Source: Apophysomyces variabilis (lineage: Eukaryota > Mucoromycota > Mucoromycetes > Mucorales > Mucoraceae). From it: a DNA stretch of 64,000 nucleotides. Numbering within the stretch: position 1 is the stretch's first letter; every line of letters starts with the position of its first letter. Shown in pieces: positions 36,001 through 46,395 of this stretch. The stretch is taken from NCBI GenBank assembly GCA_002749535.1, contig MZZL01000385.1, positions 24,805 to 88,804 of the forward strand, written 5' to 3'. Both the position numbers and the translations under genes were made by a program. The notes under the pieces are model-generated. The model made no database searches. It was given only the letters and a program-made list of their open reading frames with translations, and was not told where the DNA came from.

Positions 36001-36211
36001 AAGAAGATGGTCTAACTTTTCTTTAATTGGAATATAGGTATGGAACAAGCAATAAGATATGGGTAAGATCATACAGAGAGTGTGGTAGAAGTGGTTAATT
36101 TATCATTCCTCCTTTAGACTGATTAAGAGAGGCCAGCCAATTGTCGCCGTTCAAGGATGGAAGGGAGGCCTGGGCCATACCAACACTCTTCGTATCCTCA
36201 TGACTCCATGA
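33099..36211 (+). CDS. PYK1: Pyruvate kinase
   Basis: Cytosolic glycolytic enzyme converting phosphoenolpyruvate and ADP to pyruvate and ATP. The start [20 protein letters not shown] is followed by the spliced barrel: [41 protein letters not shown], the B domain, [13 protein letters not shown], the catalytic signature [19 protein letters not shown], and [20 protein letters not shown]. Then come [48 protein letters not shown] and a C-terminal effector domain ending near [19 protein letters not shown]. The exons reach 34219 (ARG) and resume at 35218 (DMGIEIP) with no residues missing, so a 900-base run of N lies entirely in one intron. The gene is intron-rich, with about ten introns. No coding lesion seen. 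Confidence 0.95.
34230..35178. other. Assembly gap of 900 N bounded by poly-T runs
   Basis: Ns run from 34255 to 35154. They are preceded by 25 T (34230-34254) and followed by 24 T (35155-35178), just inside the intron donor at 34220. The homopolymers probably stopped the assembly. Any frame translated through the Ns is an artefact. The flanking exons meet at ARG|DMGIEIP, so no coding sequence is lost. Confidence 0.95.
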
Positions 36212-36838
36212 AAAGTTTGCCCATTCCAACTTCGATTGAAGAGTTATTGTTTTTGAATGTTTGTGTTTTGCTGTGTTTATTTTCAAACTAAAGTCAATCT
36301 TGCGTAAAGCTGCGATATTTCTTTAATGCCAAGGACATATTGATGGAGAAACTGTCTGGCTAATAATTACACAGTGATAGCAAGAGATGTCTACCAAAAG
36401 GCAAATATGAGATTTTAGGTTAGCATCATAACAAAGGATGAGCATTCGACGTATCATCGGAAAAAGGCGTATAAGCAATTTTGGTCAATTCAACGCAGTA
36501 GTTGCATAGTGTTACCGTGTGCAAATTACGCTATAAGTAACATCAATCAAACGATATATGTGAAATTGTCAAATCGATTCTATCAATTCTTTAACGAGAG
36601 CGAAAGGAAGGAACTCTAGAATACCTGTCTTCGTCGGTACCTTAAAAAAAGCAACGCAGATATTGTCACAAAACAAATATAAGCTTCTTTTTTGGTGCTA
36701 AAGTTTTTGGGGATTGTGCTCAATGTTTCGTATTAGTTTTTGACTTGTCATAACACATCAGCTATTCATTGTGACTCCGACCGCTTATCTGTGGCAATGC
36801 GTATTCCCTGTACTGGCTGCTTGTCCTCTTTTTTCACC
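36212..36838. other. Intergenic region between pyruvate kinase and the Dsc2-like gene
   Basis: About 630 bp with no gene or repeat recognised. It should hold the pyruvate kinase 3' end and the promoter of the downstream gene. An in-frame upstream ATG at 36797 could extend the next protein by 14 residues. Confidence 0.5.
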
Positions 36839-38169
36839 ATGCAATCCATGGGCCCTGCGGGTAAAGCTAATTCCAACGCTGTTCTAAAAGTCTTGATAAA
36901 TTAGCTCATAACATTTGCGCAACAGGCTTTTATAATGTGCCGATTACAAAACTGTTAGTTTTATCTATTGGAGGATGCTCCATCTTGGCAGCTATGCTCG
37001 ATTTTAAGCCGTTATTGCATTTGCAATTGAGTCCGCATTTGACGATCCATCATCAGGTGTGTTAGCTGGAGTCTTATTCGAACTCTAGACTGAATGACTC
37101 GTGCTTAGTTCTGGCGTTTGATTACATCACACTGTGCGTTTGCGAATTCCGGAGAAATGTTCTTTGGTACGCTTTTATTGTATACTATGCGTGTCATTGA
37201 ACGACAATATGGAAGCGCCAAATATGCAGTAAGTATTCTTAATACGGGAATGCCTATTTTTCTAATTCTTGCAGGCGTTCGTATTTCTGGCACTGCTGAC
37301 CTCTACGTTTCTGGAACTGGGCATTTTGGTGTCTGCAGCTAAACTAGGCCTGCGGAGTATTCCAGGTGGTCCGTAAGTGTTCAAATAATTTGTTGCATGA
37401 TTTATTCACTCTGCCATTGTAGTTACGCTTTGATATTTGCTATGCTATACCAGTATCATCGTATCATACCAATCACATACCGGTTCCGAATATTTGGAAT
37501 AACATTTAATGACAAGATGTTTGTATACATCCTAGCATTGCAGGTACGGCTAAATGGTTTATGATAAGGTCAACTTTAATAACATGCAATGCAGATCTTC
37601 TTGTCACAGTCTTTCACTACCATTGCTCCTTGCTCTTGTGGTCTCATGGCTGGAGCGTTATACAGATCTGATATTGGAGGTATCAAACAATGGCGTTTCC
37701 CAGTGAACTTGCAATCTCTCGCGAAGCGATTTCTTAAACCATTACTTGCATCTGCTCCTGTTCCACGATCAGGAGTGACAACTCCAGAACAGCGTCCATC
37801 ATCCAGCTTCGCAGTAAATAATCTTATTATTTCTCCCACTGGACTTCGTAACAGACGTCCGAGAAATCGTACAACGGAATCTCCAAATGCTGCTGGATCC
37901 TCAGTAAGAGTACGTACTTGTCTGTCTTTGCACTAGGCTCATGTTACTTGCAGGACTACATTAGTAGCTTGACAGAAAGTACGCAAATAACTGGTGCAAC
38001 TATGGATCACCCTTCCGAAGAACACCTTGCTATTCTCATGGCCATGTTCCCTGATCATCCTCGAGAGTCAATTTCAAGAGCTATTTCTTCTGCTCATAAT
38101 AATCTTAGCAGAGCTGTAGAGATTATGCTGAGCACCCCAGCACCTGGCGGAAGTAACGCAGCATCATAG
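36839..38169 (+). CDS. DSC2: Dsc2/UBAC2-like rhomboid pseudoprotease with C-terminal UBA/CUE domain
   Basis: Membrane protein of the rhomboid-like UBAC2/Dsc2 family, a component of Golgi/ER ubiquitin-ligase complexes (Dsc complex). Exons joined in phase: 36839-36860, 36926-37056, 37109-37228, 37275-37372, then exons to about 37545, about 37593-37909 and about 37954-38169. The N-terminus GFYNVPITKLLV is followed by several hydrophobic helices. Then come FWRLITSHCAFANSGEMFFG (the family's FWR motif), YGSAKYA, and a soluble basic linker. The last 60 residues form a UBA/CUE-like domain (EEHLAILMAMFPDHPRESIS, then RAISSAHNNLSRAVEIML). No catalytic Ser/His pair of active rhomboids is apparent, as expected for this family. 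The start is chosen at the ATG nearest the conserved N-terminus. Confidence 0.85.
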
Positions 38170-40150
38170 CAGACAAAGGTATGTAAAAAGTATTTTAACT
38201 AACTCATTAACTCAGCTTATGATCCAGTATTATTGTCAAGACTCGACTATCATACCAGCCATGTAATGAAGTTACCAGGCTTCCGGTTACTGACAATTGC
38301 ATGTGCATTAACACATGCAAGGGCAGGCTACAATGGACTACCACAGCATATTTGCACCCTTGCTTTCGATACATTCTTCATACAACTAGATGTCATATCT
38401 TTTAAAATGCCCAATATTGTAGCATTAATAGCATACCAAAAATAGCGAGAGGGTATTTCTTGGTCTTGAGATCCAGCGGATTTTCAGTGGGGTGACACTC
38501 ACGGGGAAATTACCTCTTCTTGAATCTTGTTCATCTTTACTCCTGTAACGTAACAAGTTGAAAGCATTAGTTTGTCCTCATATGATATATATAGAGAACA
38601 AATAAGACTTATTTGTTCATCTTCTGCCAGTGAGGGTTGCATAAACTATAAATAAGCTAGCTATAAGGTTGTGAGATTGAATTGATTTTTGCAATTCGCA
38701 ACTGAAATCTTGTTACAATGCAGCTTCTACATTTTTGTCTGGTTAATGTGCAAATACAAAATATATGCTACTGATGTTATGTGGCATACTATTTTCTTTG
38801 CTTTGTAGTTGATCAAGATATATATATATATATATATACCAGATGTTAGCAACAATGATAGACTATGAAAAAGATGCTTAGAAAACTAAAACAGCATATT
38901 TCAGGGTTCGTGACCTATGTGCTAAAGGCAATCTACCCTTCTTTCTAGAAGGGCGACATTGGAAGATATCAAAACTGGCATAAGATTGTAGCCACTGCGT
39001 ACGAATTATTGTACAATGATAGTTTTCTAAGGCTTCATGACTTGTTAAAGCATTCCTTCCAAATAAATTCGAAGACCAGTTACGAGAGAGTTTAAATGAT
39101 GAATAAATCTATCTTTCCCACCTTTGCAAACGACAAAATAGCATGTTTTGCTCATAGTGCATGGGGATTCTAATAAGATAACATCTGAGGTAATTTTTCA
39201 TTGTATATAAAGCGATACATCTTAAGTCGATATATTGATAATAAAAATTACGACCAAATATAATTTGCAGATTTTTCACGACTATTTCATGTTTTCGTTT
39301 GTAAAAGATATTCACATACCAAAAAACGTCTCTTTCACTTCCTGACCACCTTTTCCTTGGTTTATTTGAGGTGAAGTCTCGTTGAATGGTATGTACAGAA
39401 ACTGGATTACCAAGACCTGTCTCCTTCGTCAGCCATGCGGGTACGGCTCCCTCAATTATGACATAACAAACGCAAAAGGAGAGGATAGCCCAACCAAAAA
39501 TATCCTCAGAAAAGGCACATCAAGCCTTGCACAACGTTCTCCAGAGCCATTTGATTGGAATCATTTTAAGACAACTTGAGCATAAACCAACACAAACCTC
39601 CATTACGGGACAAAAAAATCCCATAAGTCGAATGAATCGTATAAACCTCATATAAGACATACAGACGTCGCATACTTCAAGTAATCAAAAGCCGCAAAGA
39701 TCTCGGAAAAGTCGCATCTTGAAGGACATGCGAACTTCATGCGACGTGTGCAGCTTTTCTATCCCGTAGTGCTCCCAATTATGCGTCTACATTTTAAACG
39801 AGTTGAAAGAGGAAAGTACGGCTATAGAAGAATGGAGAGTGGAAGACGGTAAGAATAGACGGTGCCTCACAATGTGCGAATTCCATCTGTCCGGCGCAAC
39901 AATCAGGCTATGCCTCGCAGAACCGACATGTTCGAGCAGCTGTAGCTATATGTTTGGCGTGCGCCAGCAACATTCTATGTACGGATAAAAACACATTGCC
40001 CCCATTTGACCCTGGCAAATTTTCGGCAGGAAAACGTTTTGTTCCCGGTGCCAAAAGGCAATAAGGGCAAGGGGTAAAGCCGGTAATGTATACCGTGGGT
40101 TAACCAAGAAAACAAACAGAAGATGCTACAATAATAGGATTTATTTAAAG
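38170..40150. other. Intergenic region with an AT microsatellite
   Basis: No gene recognised in 2 kb. A pure AT dinucleotide run lies at 38818-38838. Open frames at 38233-38445, 39382-39579 and minus 39109-39315 are short and lack motifs. The 3' end of the monooxygenase gene (minus strand) is at the right edge. Confidence 0.5.
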
Positions 40151-42111
40151 CTAGAGTTTTCCATTGGCTATCAAGAATGGCTTCTTATGCTGTACGAAAT
40201 CCGAAAGATTTGGATTGCGCAGGGCCCACCAAAAGCTTGTAACGGTTCCTGACCAAAGTCCAGCAATCTATGACATTGTTCGTTACCCTATCAAGCAGCG
40301 ACAATTTTCTGTACCTCTCCTCTTTCATTCTTATACCATGACGAGCAACCACTGTTCCAGACAGTATGCTTCAAATCATGTTGTAACTTTGCTACAAATG
40401 CTTCCTGTGAAGATATTTTAGGTTCTATAGAAGTTATGCCTTTCTTCATCATAAGTTTCATCAGATCAATTGCATGATTGACTTGACTATGAACCTGTGT
40501 TAACTCATGCTGATACCGAGTTGTATTTCACTAACCACTCGATCATTGTAACGACAGAATTATGACCGAGACCGGAAGCCGGACCAAGAAGCATAAAGAA
40601 ATTAGGGAAGCCATGGATTGTAACGGATTTGAATGTCTTTGGGTATTCCGACCTCCACATCGCTTTCAGGGACTTGTTATCTCTACCAATAACTGATACA
40701 GGTTATTTGGATTTCGGCCGCATGCATACACATGATAGCTTACTCTGTAGTTTACTGTCGAATCCGCCAACGTCAAAGCCTGTTGCTAAAACCAAAATGT
40801 CAACCTCATTCTTCTGACCAAGTTTGTCCACAATCGTAGTTCCTTCCACTTTTTCTACAGCTGATGGTATAACAGTTACATTGGGTTTTGCAAGTGCTTC
40901 GAGATAATCCTCAGACTTAGCGATGCGCTTGCAACCCGGAACAAAGTTGGGCGTTAAGACAGGGATGAGATCGGGTCTGCCAGCCCGCCTTAATCGAAAC
41001 GCCGTCAAATATTTGAAAAACCTGTGAGCACGCTTGCCAATGAAAGAATCGTGATATCCGAAGTTAACATATAATAACTCATGCTGCATACTCAAAGATT
41101 AGACAAAGCAATTGCTGTACACGGTTTACAAAGCAACATCCTTCATCTCCTTACCGTTAGAAAGAGCATACATCGGTAGGCACGCATAAGGAAAGGAAAC
41201 CATTGGAAAAGGACTTTGATTATTTTGCTGTATGCAAACTGATTGCGTACAATCGTCCATGCTGGCGTCCTCTGATAGCTGTAAAGATGGCCAACCGTTT
41301 TGGTTAAGACTGGAATCGCTTGAATGGCGCTACCCATTGATATTTTAGTTTGACTTTTTCGACATATGTCCTGTCTGTACCTTGCGCCACTGCCAACGAC
41401 TGCAACGCGTTTTCCAGAGAAATCAATAGTAGGATCCCATTCAGCGGTGTGGACGGACTTGCCTGTAAATGACCTGAGCTGTTCAGGGATCTTGGGGATG
41501 CGCAATGGTCCCAGTCCAGCAAACCTATATTTATGTTGTGAATAAAGCAAGATGAGAACGATCCATCTGTGACCATACACAAAGTCAAAGTATCCTGTCT
41601 GAACATCGGCGCCATTCTCGTCCACACACTGCCATTCGAGCTGCCATTTTTGCAGTTCCTCTACCCATTGAACTCGAGTGACCTCTGTTCTAAATTTTGT
41701 GCGCTCATATAGACCGTACTTTCTTGCTACATGTTGAAGGTAGGAATATATTTCTCCTTGCGGACTGTAATGCTCTGACCAAGCTGGCGTTCCTGTTCAG
41801 TACTATTTATCCGTGTATTGCAGCAACGCTTACAGGGGTTTAACTCGAAACTGAAGGAATACAGGTGGCTAGGGATATCGCACGCACAGCCGGGATAAAC
41901 ATTGTAATGCCAGGTACCACCAACGTCTGCAGCCAACTCAAATAACTGTGCTTTGATGCCTAATTGTCTTTGCACCTGGATTGCGGCACAAATACCGCTA
42001 AACCTGATGTATTTCTTGTCTTCAGTAACCAGAGATTGTCCAAGTAAAAGAGTGTTTCTTTTGTCATTTTTACCCTGTACCGATAACGGCGACTGTCGGC
42101 TTATCTCTCAT
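40151..42111 (-). CDS. Baeyer-Villiger-type flavin-dependent monooxygenase
   Basis: FAD- and NADPH-dependent oxygenase predicted to oxidise ketones or related substrates; the substrate is unknown. Exons from ATG 42111 join in phase: MRDKPTVAVIGTGFSGICAA (FAD GxGxxG) and DVGGTWHYNVYPGCACDIPS. After an intron NPSWSEHYSPQGEIYSYLQH, then DFVFAGLGPLRIPKIP and the fingerprint FTGKSVHTAEWD, which fits the BVMO pattern FxGxxxHxxxW. The second Rossmann motif VAVVGSGAS and YQRTPAW follow, then VLATGFDVGGFDS, VTIHGFPNFFMLLGPASGLG (HNSVVTMIEW follows) and the end WSGTVTSFWWALRNPNLSDF. The intron before IAGLWSG is about 47 nt; reading through a nearer acceptor gives a worse C-terminus ending at 40185. No lesion seen. 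The gene stands alone, without partner biosynthetic genes. Confidence 0.92.
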
Positions 42112-44698
42112 GTTAGGATTGTTCGTTTGGAGAGAAAGGGAAGGTTGGCTAAAGTGTCAGTTTAATTATAATAAATCTCAAAACCAGGAACAGGGTATTT
42201 ACGATTATGCTACACAAAATGTTGGTGATAACATTTTTGGGGCATTGCGGCTTATGAATTGGAATTCCCCGCTTTGACACAATTGCTGGGACCCCCCAAA
42301 ACAGAAAACGCAGATTGTTCTCGCTCGCTAGATTGGATACGTAGATGTGAAACTCATGGATAGCTATTCGGAAACGAACCAAGAAAAAGGCTTCGGTATG
42401 GGACAAAAAGGCAGAAAAGAAAGATTGTCTTTAGAATGGTTAATCCAAAAAAGACCCGGTTTGGCTAAGATCAGTTTACTACTAAATTTTTCAGAATCTT
42501 TTAGGCATACAAACTATTGTTGCTCGGGTAAATAGCTCTATGGAAACTAGCCATTTGTGATAATTGCAAGCGCAATGATCGTGTTAAACTCGCCTTTGAA
42601 TGTGAAAGTATCAAAAGGACATGATGTTTGGCAACGGCGTTTGCCGTTTCAGCTTTTTGATTATGTATCCTACTATAGATTGATAACAAAAGGCAACCCG
42701 TTTGTCAACTTTCGGGGAAAAAAACCGGCTAAAAAAATCAACACCAGCATTGACGAAATAGTGCTGCCATTAATGCAGAGAATCTCCATTAAAGGGAATA
42801 AGAAGCAGTAAAGGAAGACGATGTAATAAACATGCAACAAAAGAAACCGGAACAACAGATAGAAGGCATATTTAAAGTTACCAAAATACTAAACTTATCT
42901 TGATATTGCCGGTGTTAAGCGAATGTGTACCTCAGAATATCTTTCTTCTAAGTTTTCTCTGTCATGACCGGTGTTGAATGTACGAACGTAACCGAAATTC
43001 GACATATGAGGATGTAGATACAAAGACAGAAGCCTAGCTTAACTTACACGCCCAATAAACATCAAATCTTAACTATAGGGGTTTCGTCAAGTAAGCATAA
43101 CATGATAGCATGAAAATCGTGCCAGTCTATAATTGCGATAGCCTGTTATCATAATACAGCTAACCAATTCTTTCGAATCAGTTGCTTCTCTTGTGCACCA
43201 AATGTGAATTATGCACTACATCGAATCTTTATATCGGCAGCACACAGCACCAAATAACCGTACAAAGCGATGCTGCTGCTACGTAATTAGGAAACAAGGT
43301 GTCTGACAAATCGAACATCTAAATACGGGTACTGCTTCAGCAGTGTTTCCATTATTTATCGACTGCTGTCAGAGTCCGGCAGGAGCCTCAGCTGTGTATT
43401 TGCGGGTTTGGCTGTAGGGTGCGGACAAATGAATTGATGGAAGCAGTCTTATTAATCATGGTTTGCATAGAAGTCGTTCCTTCTCTTCCTATCCTCTTAA
43501 CTCTCTTTAACCGCGATGTATTCCCTCAAGAAAAGCAATATAGTCATGTCAACATCATTCATTAAAAAACTGATTCTCTACCTTTGCGTAAGGCAAGTAT
43601 GTACCCTTGACTCATGATTAACATAGCTTATGCAAAGGGAAAATAGGCGATCTATGTATCCAGAAAATAACGAAGTGCTTCACTGTATGAGCATAGTGGA
43701 AGGAACAGGGACACGCAATTCAGGTATTCTACATTCCCTCAGTTTTGCCTTCCAAACTGACATCCTATTATCATTAGACTACAAGAAACATAGTCAGAAT
43801 TTTCGGATTTCGAGGGTGCGAATGACATTGACAGTGCAGACTGACTGATTATTTGTTAAAAGCAAGATTTACGATGAGCGCTTAATTCATTATTGTCAGC
43901 ATGGGATCTTATTTGAAGCCCTGCCGAATTGTAGTTAGTCTCCCCCATTTTTCCCTTGCTGCTACTGAACGAAACACTTAGCACATTAACCGTTGCAAAT
44001 TTTTCAACCTGTCAATTAGAGTCGTTAACGTAGCTACGTATTCTGCTTCCTATCCAGAATCATGTGGAATTTCAATCGAAGCGCCGCTGGTCGCGGATCC
44101 TCTACCTACTCCCATTTTTCTCTTGTCCTAAAATAACGTCATAAGGAAAAGAACCATTGCCTCCTAAAGGAGTTCATGTTCCCTGCATTAAAACGTAATG
44201 CTGATAGCTGTTCACTTCGGATGATTTGAAGAATTTGGGTACTGACAACGCTTTCCTTGTTAAGCTCGCAGTAGTACTTCGTCATGTCGATTAATTTGAT
44301 TATAGATTACTCCTCCTTTTTCTTTTTTTCTTTTCTTATTTTTTCGGGGTTCTTCAATTCTTAGATTAGATACTCTCTATTTGCAAAGCCGCTAGGCAGA
44401 CTTGTACCTCATCCGTTCGGAATTAATAATAACTAAGGAAGGATCGGTAGAAATATGCTCCTAAACGAGCTTAAAAAGGCATATCCATGGGGCGAGGTGA
44501 ACTACTTTTGTGCCGTCTCCTAAAGATGACAATCATGGCGTCACTTGTAATCAATGATGTAGCCGGACGAAAACAGATTATGCCCCGAGTATGATGCTTT
44601 ATATGTACTTAATCCCTTAATTCTGGAGATAAAACTTCCTTTCGGGCGCTTCACGGAGCATTGATCCGAGAGCAGCTGAAATAGGGTACACGGTCCTG
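42112..44698. other. Intergenic region, no gene recognised
   Basis: About 2.6 kb of AT-rich DNA. Overlapping short frames on both strands at 42150-42855 and a 72-codon frame at 43630-43848 have no recognisable motifs. No repeats or RNA genes were seen. Confidence 0.45.
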
Positions 44699-45342
44699 TT
44701 ATCTGCTATGTCTCCACAATGACGAGTAGACACTTTTTATCTTCTTTTGCGCACCATGGCATAGCGCTTTAACCAGCTCAAACATTGGCTTGTCTTGAGC
44801 AAAGATGATTCCTGCTCTGAGTTGAAACATTAATATCTTTTCTTTCAACAAGAATGTTTCTCCAGTAATTATCTCCAGATGCAAATTAGCCTTTTGGGTA
44901 GCAGGAGATTTAGTCAGGTTCAAGCTTGTTTTTTCTCAGTACGTAAGCTTACGAGCCACAATAGGGATGAATAATATGACCAACGTCTTTTTAATCAATT
45001 TCTTCCAGGATAGCTGAACGTGCTAATTTCCGTGGGAGATTCCAACTTGCTGCAAAACCAACAGCAACATTAACCTTATTAGAAGGCGAAGGAGAACAAC
45101 ACAGTACTTGAATATGGTAAGATATTTTATAACGCGGGGCGCGACAGGAGAATAACGCCAAAAGTAGTTAGCACCTTTTTCTGACTGGTCATTAAATTGA
45201 TATATGAGTTCCACTGAAAAGTAACACTTCCCTTCGTCGTTATCTGCAGGGATGAGTCTTTTTCACAAAGAAAAAGTAAATGTTTCATCAACCATGATTT
45301 CCTGGCTTCCTGTACTCCGTCTAACTCCTCTGTGCTCTGCAT
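44699..45342 (-). pseudogene. Unrecognised coding-like fragments, possibly a short intron-bearing gene
   Basis: On the minus strand three open pieces have protein-like composition but lie in different frames. The clearest is about 45240-45060, translating as DEGKCYFSVELIYQFNDQSE then KGANYFWRYSPVAPRV. A second, near 44890-44800, can be read with DNYWRNILVERKD. Possible splice signals exist between them (a donor GTTAATG near 45075, an acceptor TTTTGCAG near 45047), but a single phase-consistent model could not be built. This may be a small real gene of unknown family or a decayed one. Confidence 0.25.
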
Positions 45343-45600
45343 TTATCAACAGTAATTAGTTTTGTCAATGATTCACGTGGACCGTACATAAGTAGGTAGA
45401 CATAGATAGATTAAAACAAATTATATTACTGTATTGCACTTTTTTCTGCTTCATAAAATACTAAGTAGTGAGGGAACTGGTATAAATCATTAATTTTCCT
45501 AACATGAAATTAAATAATAGTGATGTAAGAAAAAGAAAAAAGAGAGAGAGGGAAAGAGAGAGAGAATGATAAAGACAAAAATGGATCCGTTCATAGAAAC
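45343..45600. other. Short spacer with a GA-rich tract downstream of the CreA-type gene
   Basis: Contains an A/G-rich stretch at about 45530-45568 (pyrimidine-rich on the gene strand). Probably 3' untranslated sequence of the neighbouring repressor gene. Nothing else seen. Confidence 0.4.
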
Positions 45601-46395
45601 TTAGATGAGGTTGTGTGAAGATGGATTAAGCAGCAAGGATTGGATGGGTGGGAGGCTTGGTCTTGTACAATGTATCGACTTAGTGCTAAACATGGGTGAT
45701 TCCGGTGACAACGGTGCAGGACTAAAACAGTTTAGGTAGCTGCGGCGCCATCTGTCATCCACGTAAGGTAGATAGGTAACACTGCATTCTAGTGGCTCTG
45801 GCTTGATAGATAACGGAGGTAGGTAGGATTTTGGCGTGGCAAGTGCAGCCTCAAGTGTAGGGGAGCTGTCAGGTGTGTCTGGATAATAGTTATTTCTCTT
45901 GTATTGCTCTGATGTTTTAGTGCATGGTGGGGATAGTGTCGGTGTCCTCTTGGAAATATTAACGGACGCGTTGGTGTCCCAACAAGCACGACCACTGTTG
46001 GACAGGGCAGGGCTGGGAGGTGGAGAATTCTTGGGAGGAATGAGTGGAGAGAGTCTTTTAGCAATGCCAGGGTCGGCTGCAGAGAATGCTCTATATTCGT
46101 TGTGTGCATGATGCAAATGATAGTAAGAAAGTTGAGGAATGGCCGTACGTTGGTACTGCCGTCTACGTTTGTTTGGAACGGTGTGAATACGAGAATGACG
46201 GGCTAATTCATCTGAACGAGAAAACCGCTTCTCACACCCGGGAAATGTACAAGGATGTGGTTTCTCTCCTGTATGTGTGCGAATGTGACGTGTGCGATGC
46301 TCCAGACGATGAAATGACTTTGTACATATGGGACAGTGGTAAGGTCGCGGTTTCGCACTTTGCTTGTTTGCTTGTTGTCGGTTTGCAGTGGCCAT
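45601..46395 (-). CDS. CreA/Mig1-type C2H2 carbon catabolite repressor
   Basis: DNA-binding repressor predicted to silence genes for alternative carbon sources when glucose is present. Two C2H2 fingers near the N-terminus (residues about 19-73), [20 protein letters not shown] then [13 protein letters not shown] and [20 protein letters not shown], carry the same recognition residues as CreA and Mig1. A basic patch KRRR follows, then a Ser/Pro-rich tail with many SP/TP sites and no known repression motif that I can name. The length is 264 residues, shorter than Aspergillus CreA. The frame is open upstream to 46578, but that part is a hydrophobic, T/C-rich leader, so ATG 46395 (MATANRQQ) is preferred. 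It is intronless. Confidence 0.9.
   Translation of the reverse strand: MATANRQQANKQSAKPRPYHCPICTKSFHRLEHRTRHIRTHTGEKPHPCTFPGCEKRFSRSDELARHSRIHTVPNKRRRQYQRTAIPQLSYYHLHHAHNEYRAFSAADPGIAKRLSPLIPPKNSPPPSPALSNSGRACWDTNASVNISKRTPTLSPPCTKTSEQYKRNNYYPDTPDSSPTLEAALATPKSYLPPLSIKPEPLECSVTYLPYVDDRWRRSYLNCFSPAPLSPESPMFSTKSIHCTRPSLPPIQSLLLNPSSHNLI

Noticed and set aside
40185..40260. Alternative C-terminus of the monooxygenase ending at 40185
   Set aside because: It needs a 27-nt intron. The 47-nt intron gives the family-typical end with WSGTVTSFWWALRNP and a stop at 40151.
36212..42111. Secondary-metabolite cluster around the monooxygenase
   Set aside because: Neighbours are pyruvate kinase and a Dsc2-like gene with long empty spacers; no synthase, transporter or pathway regulator adjoins it.
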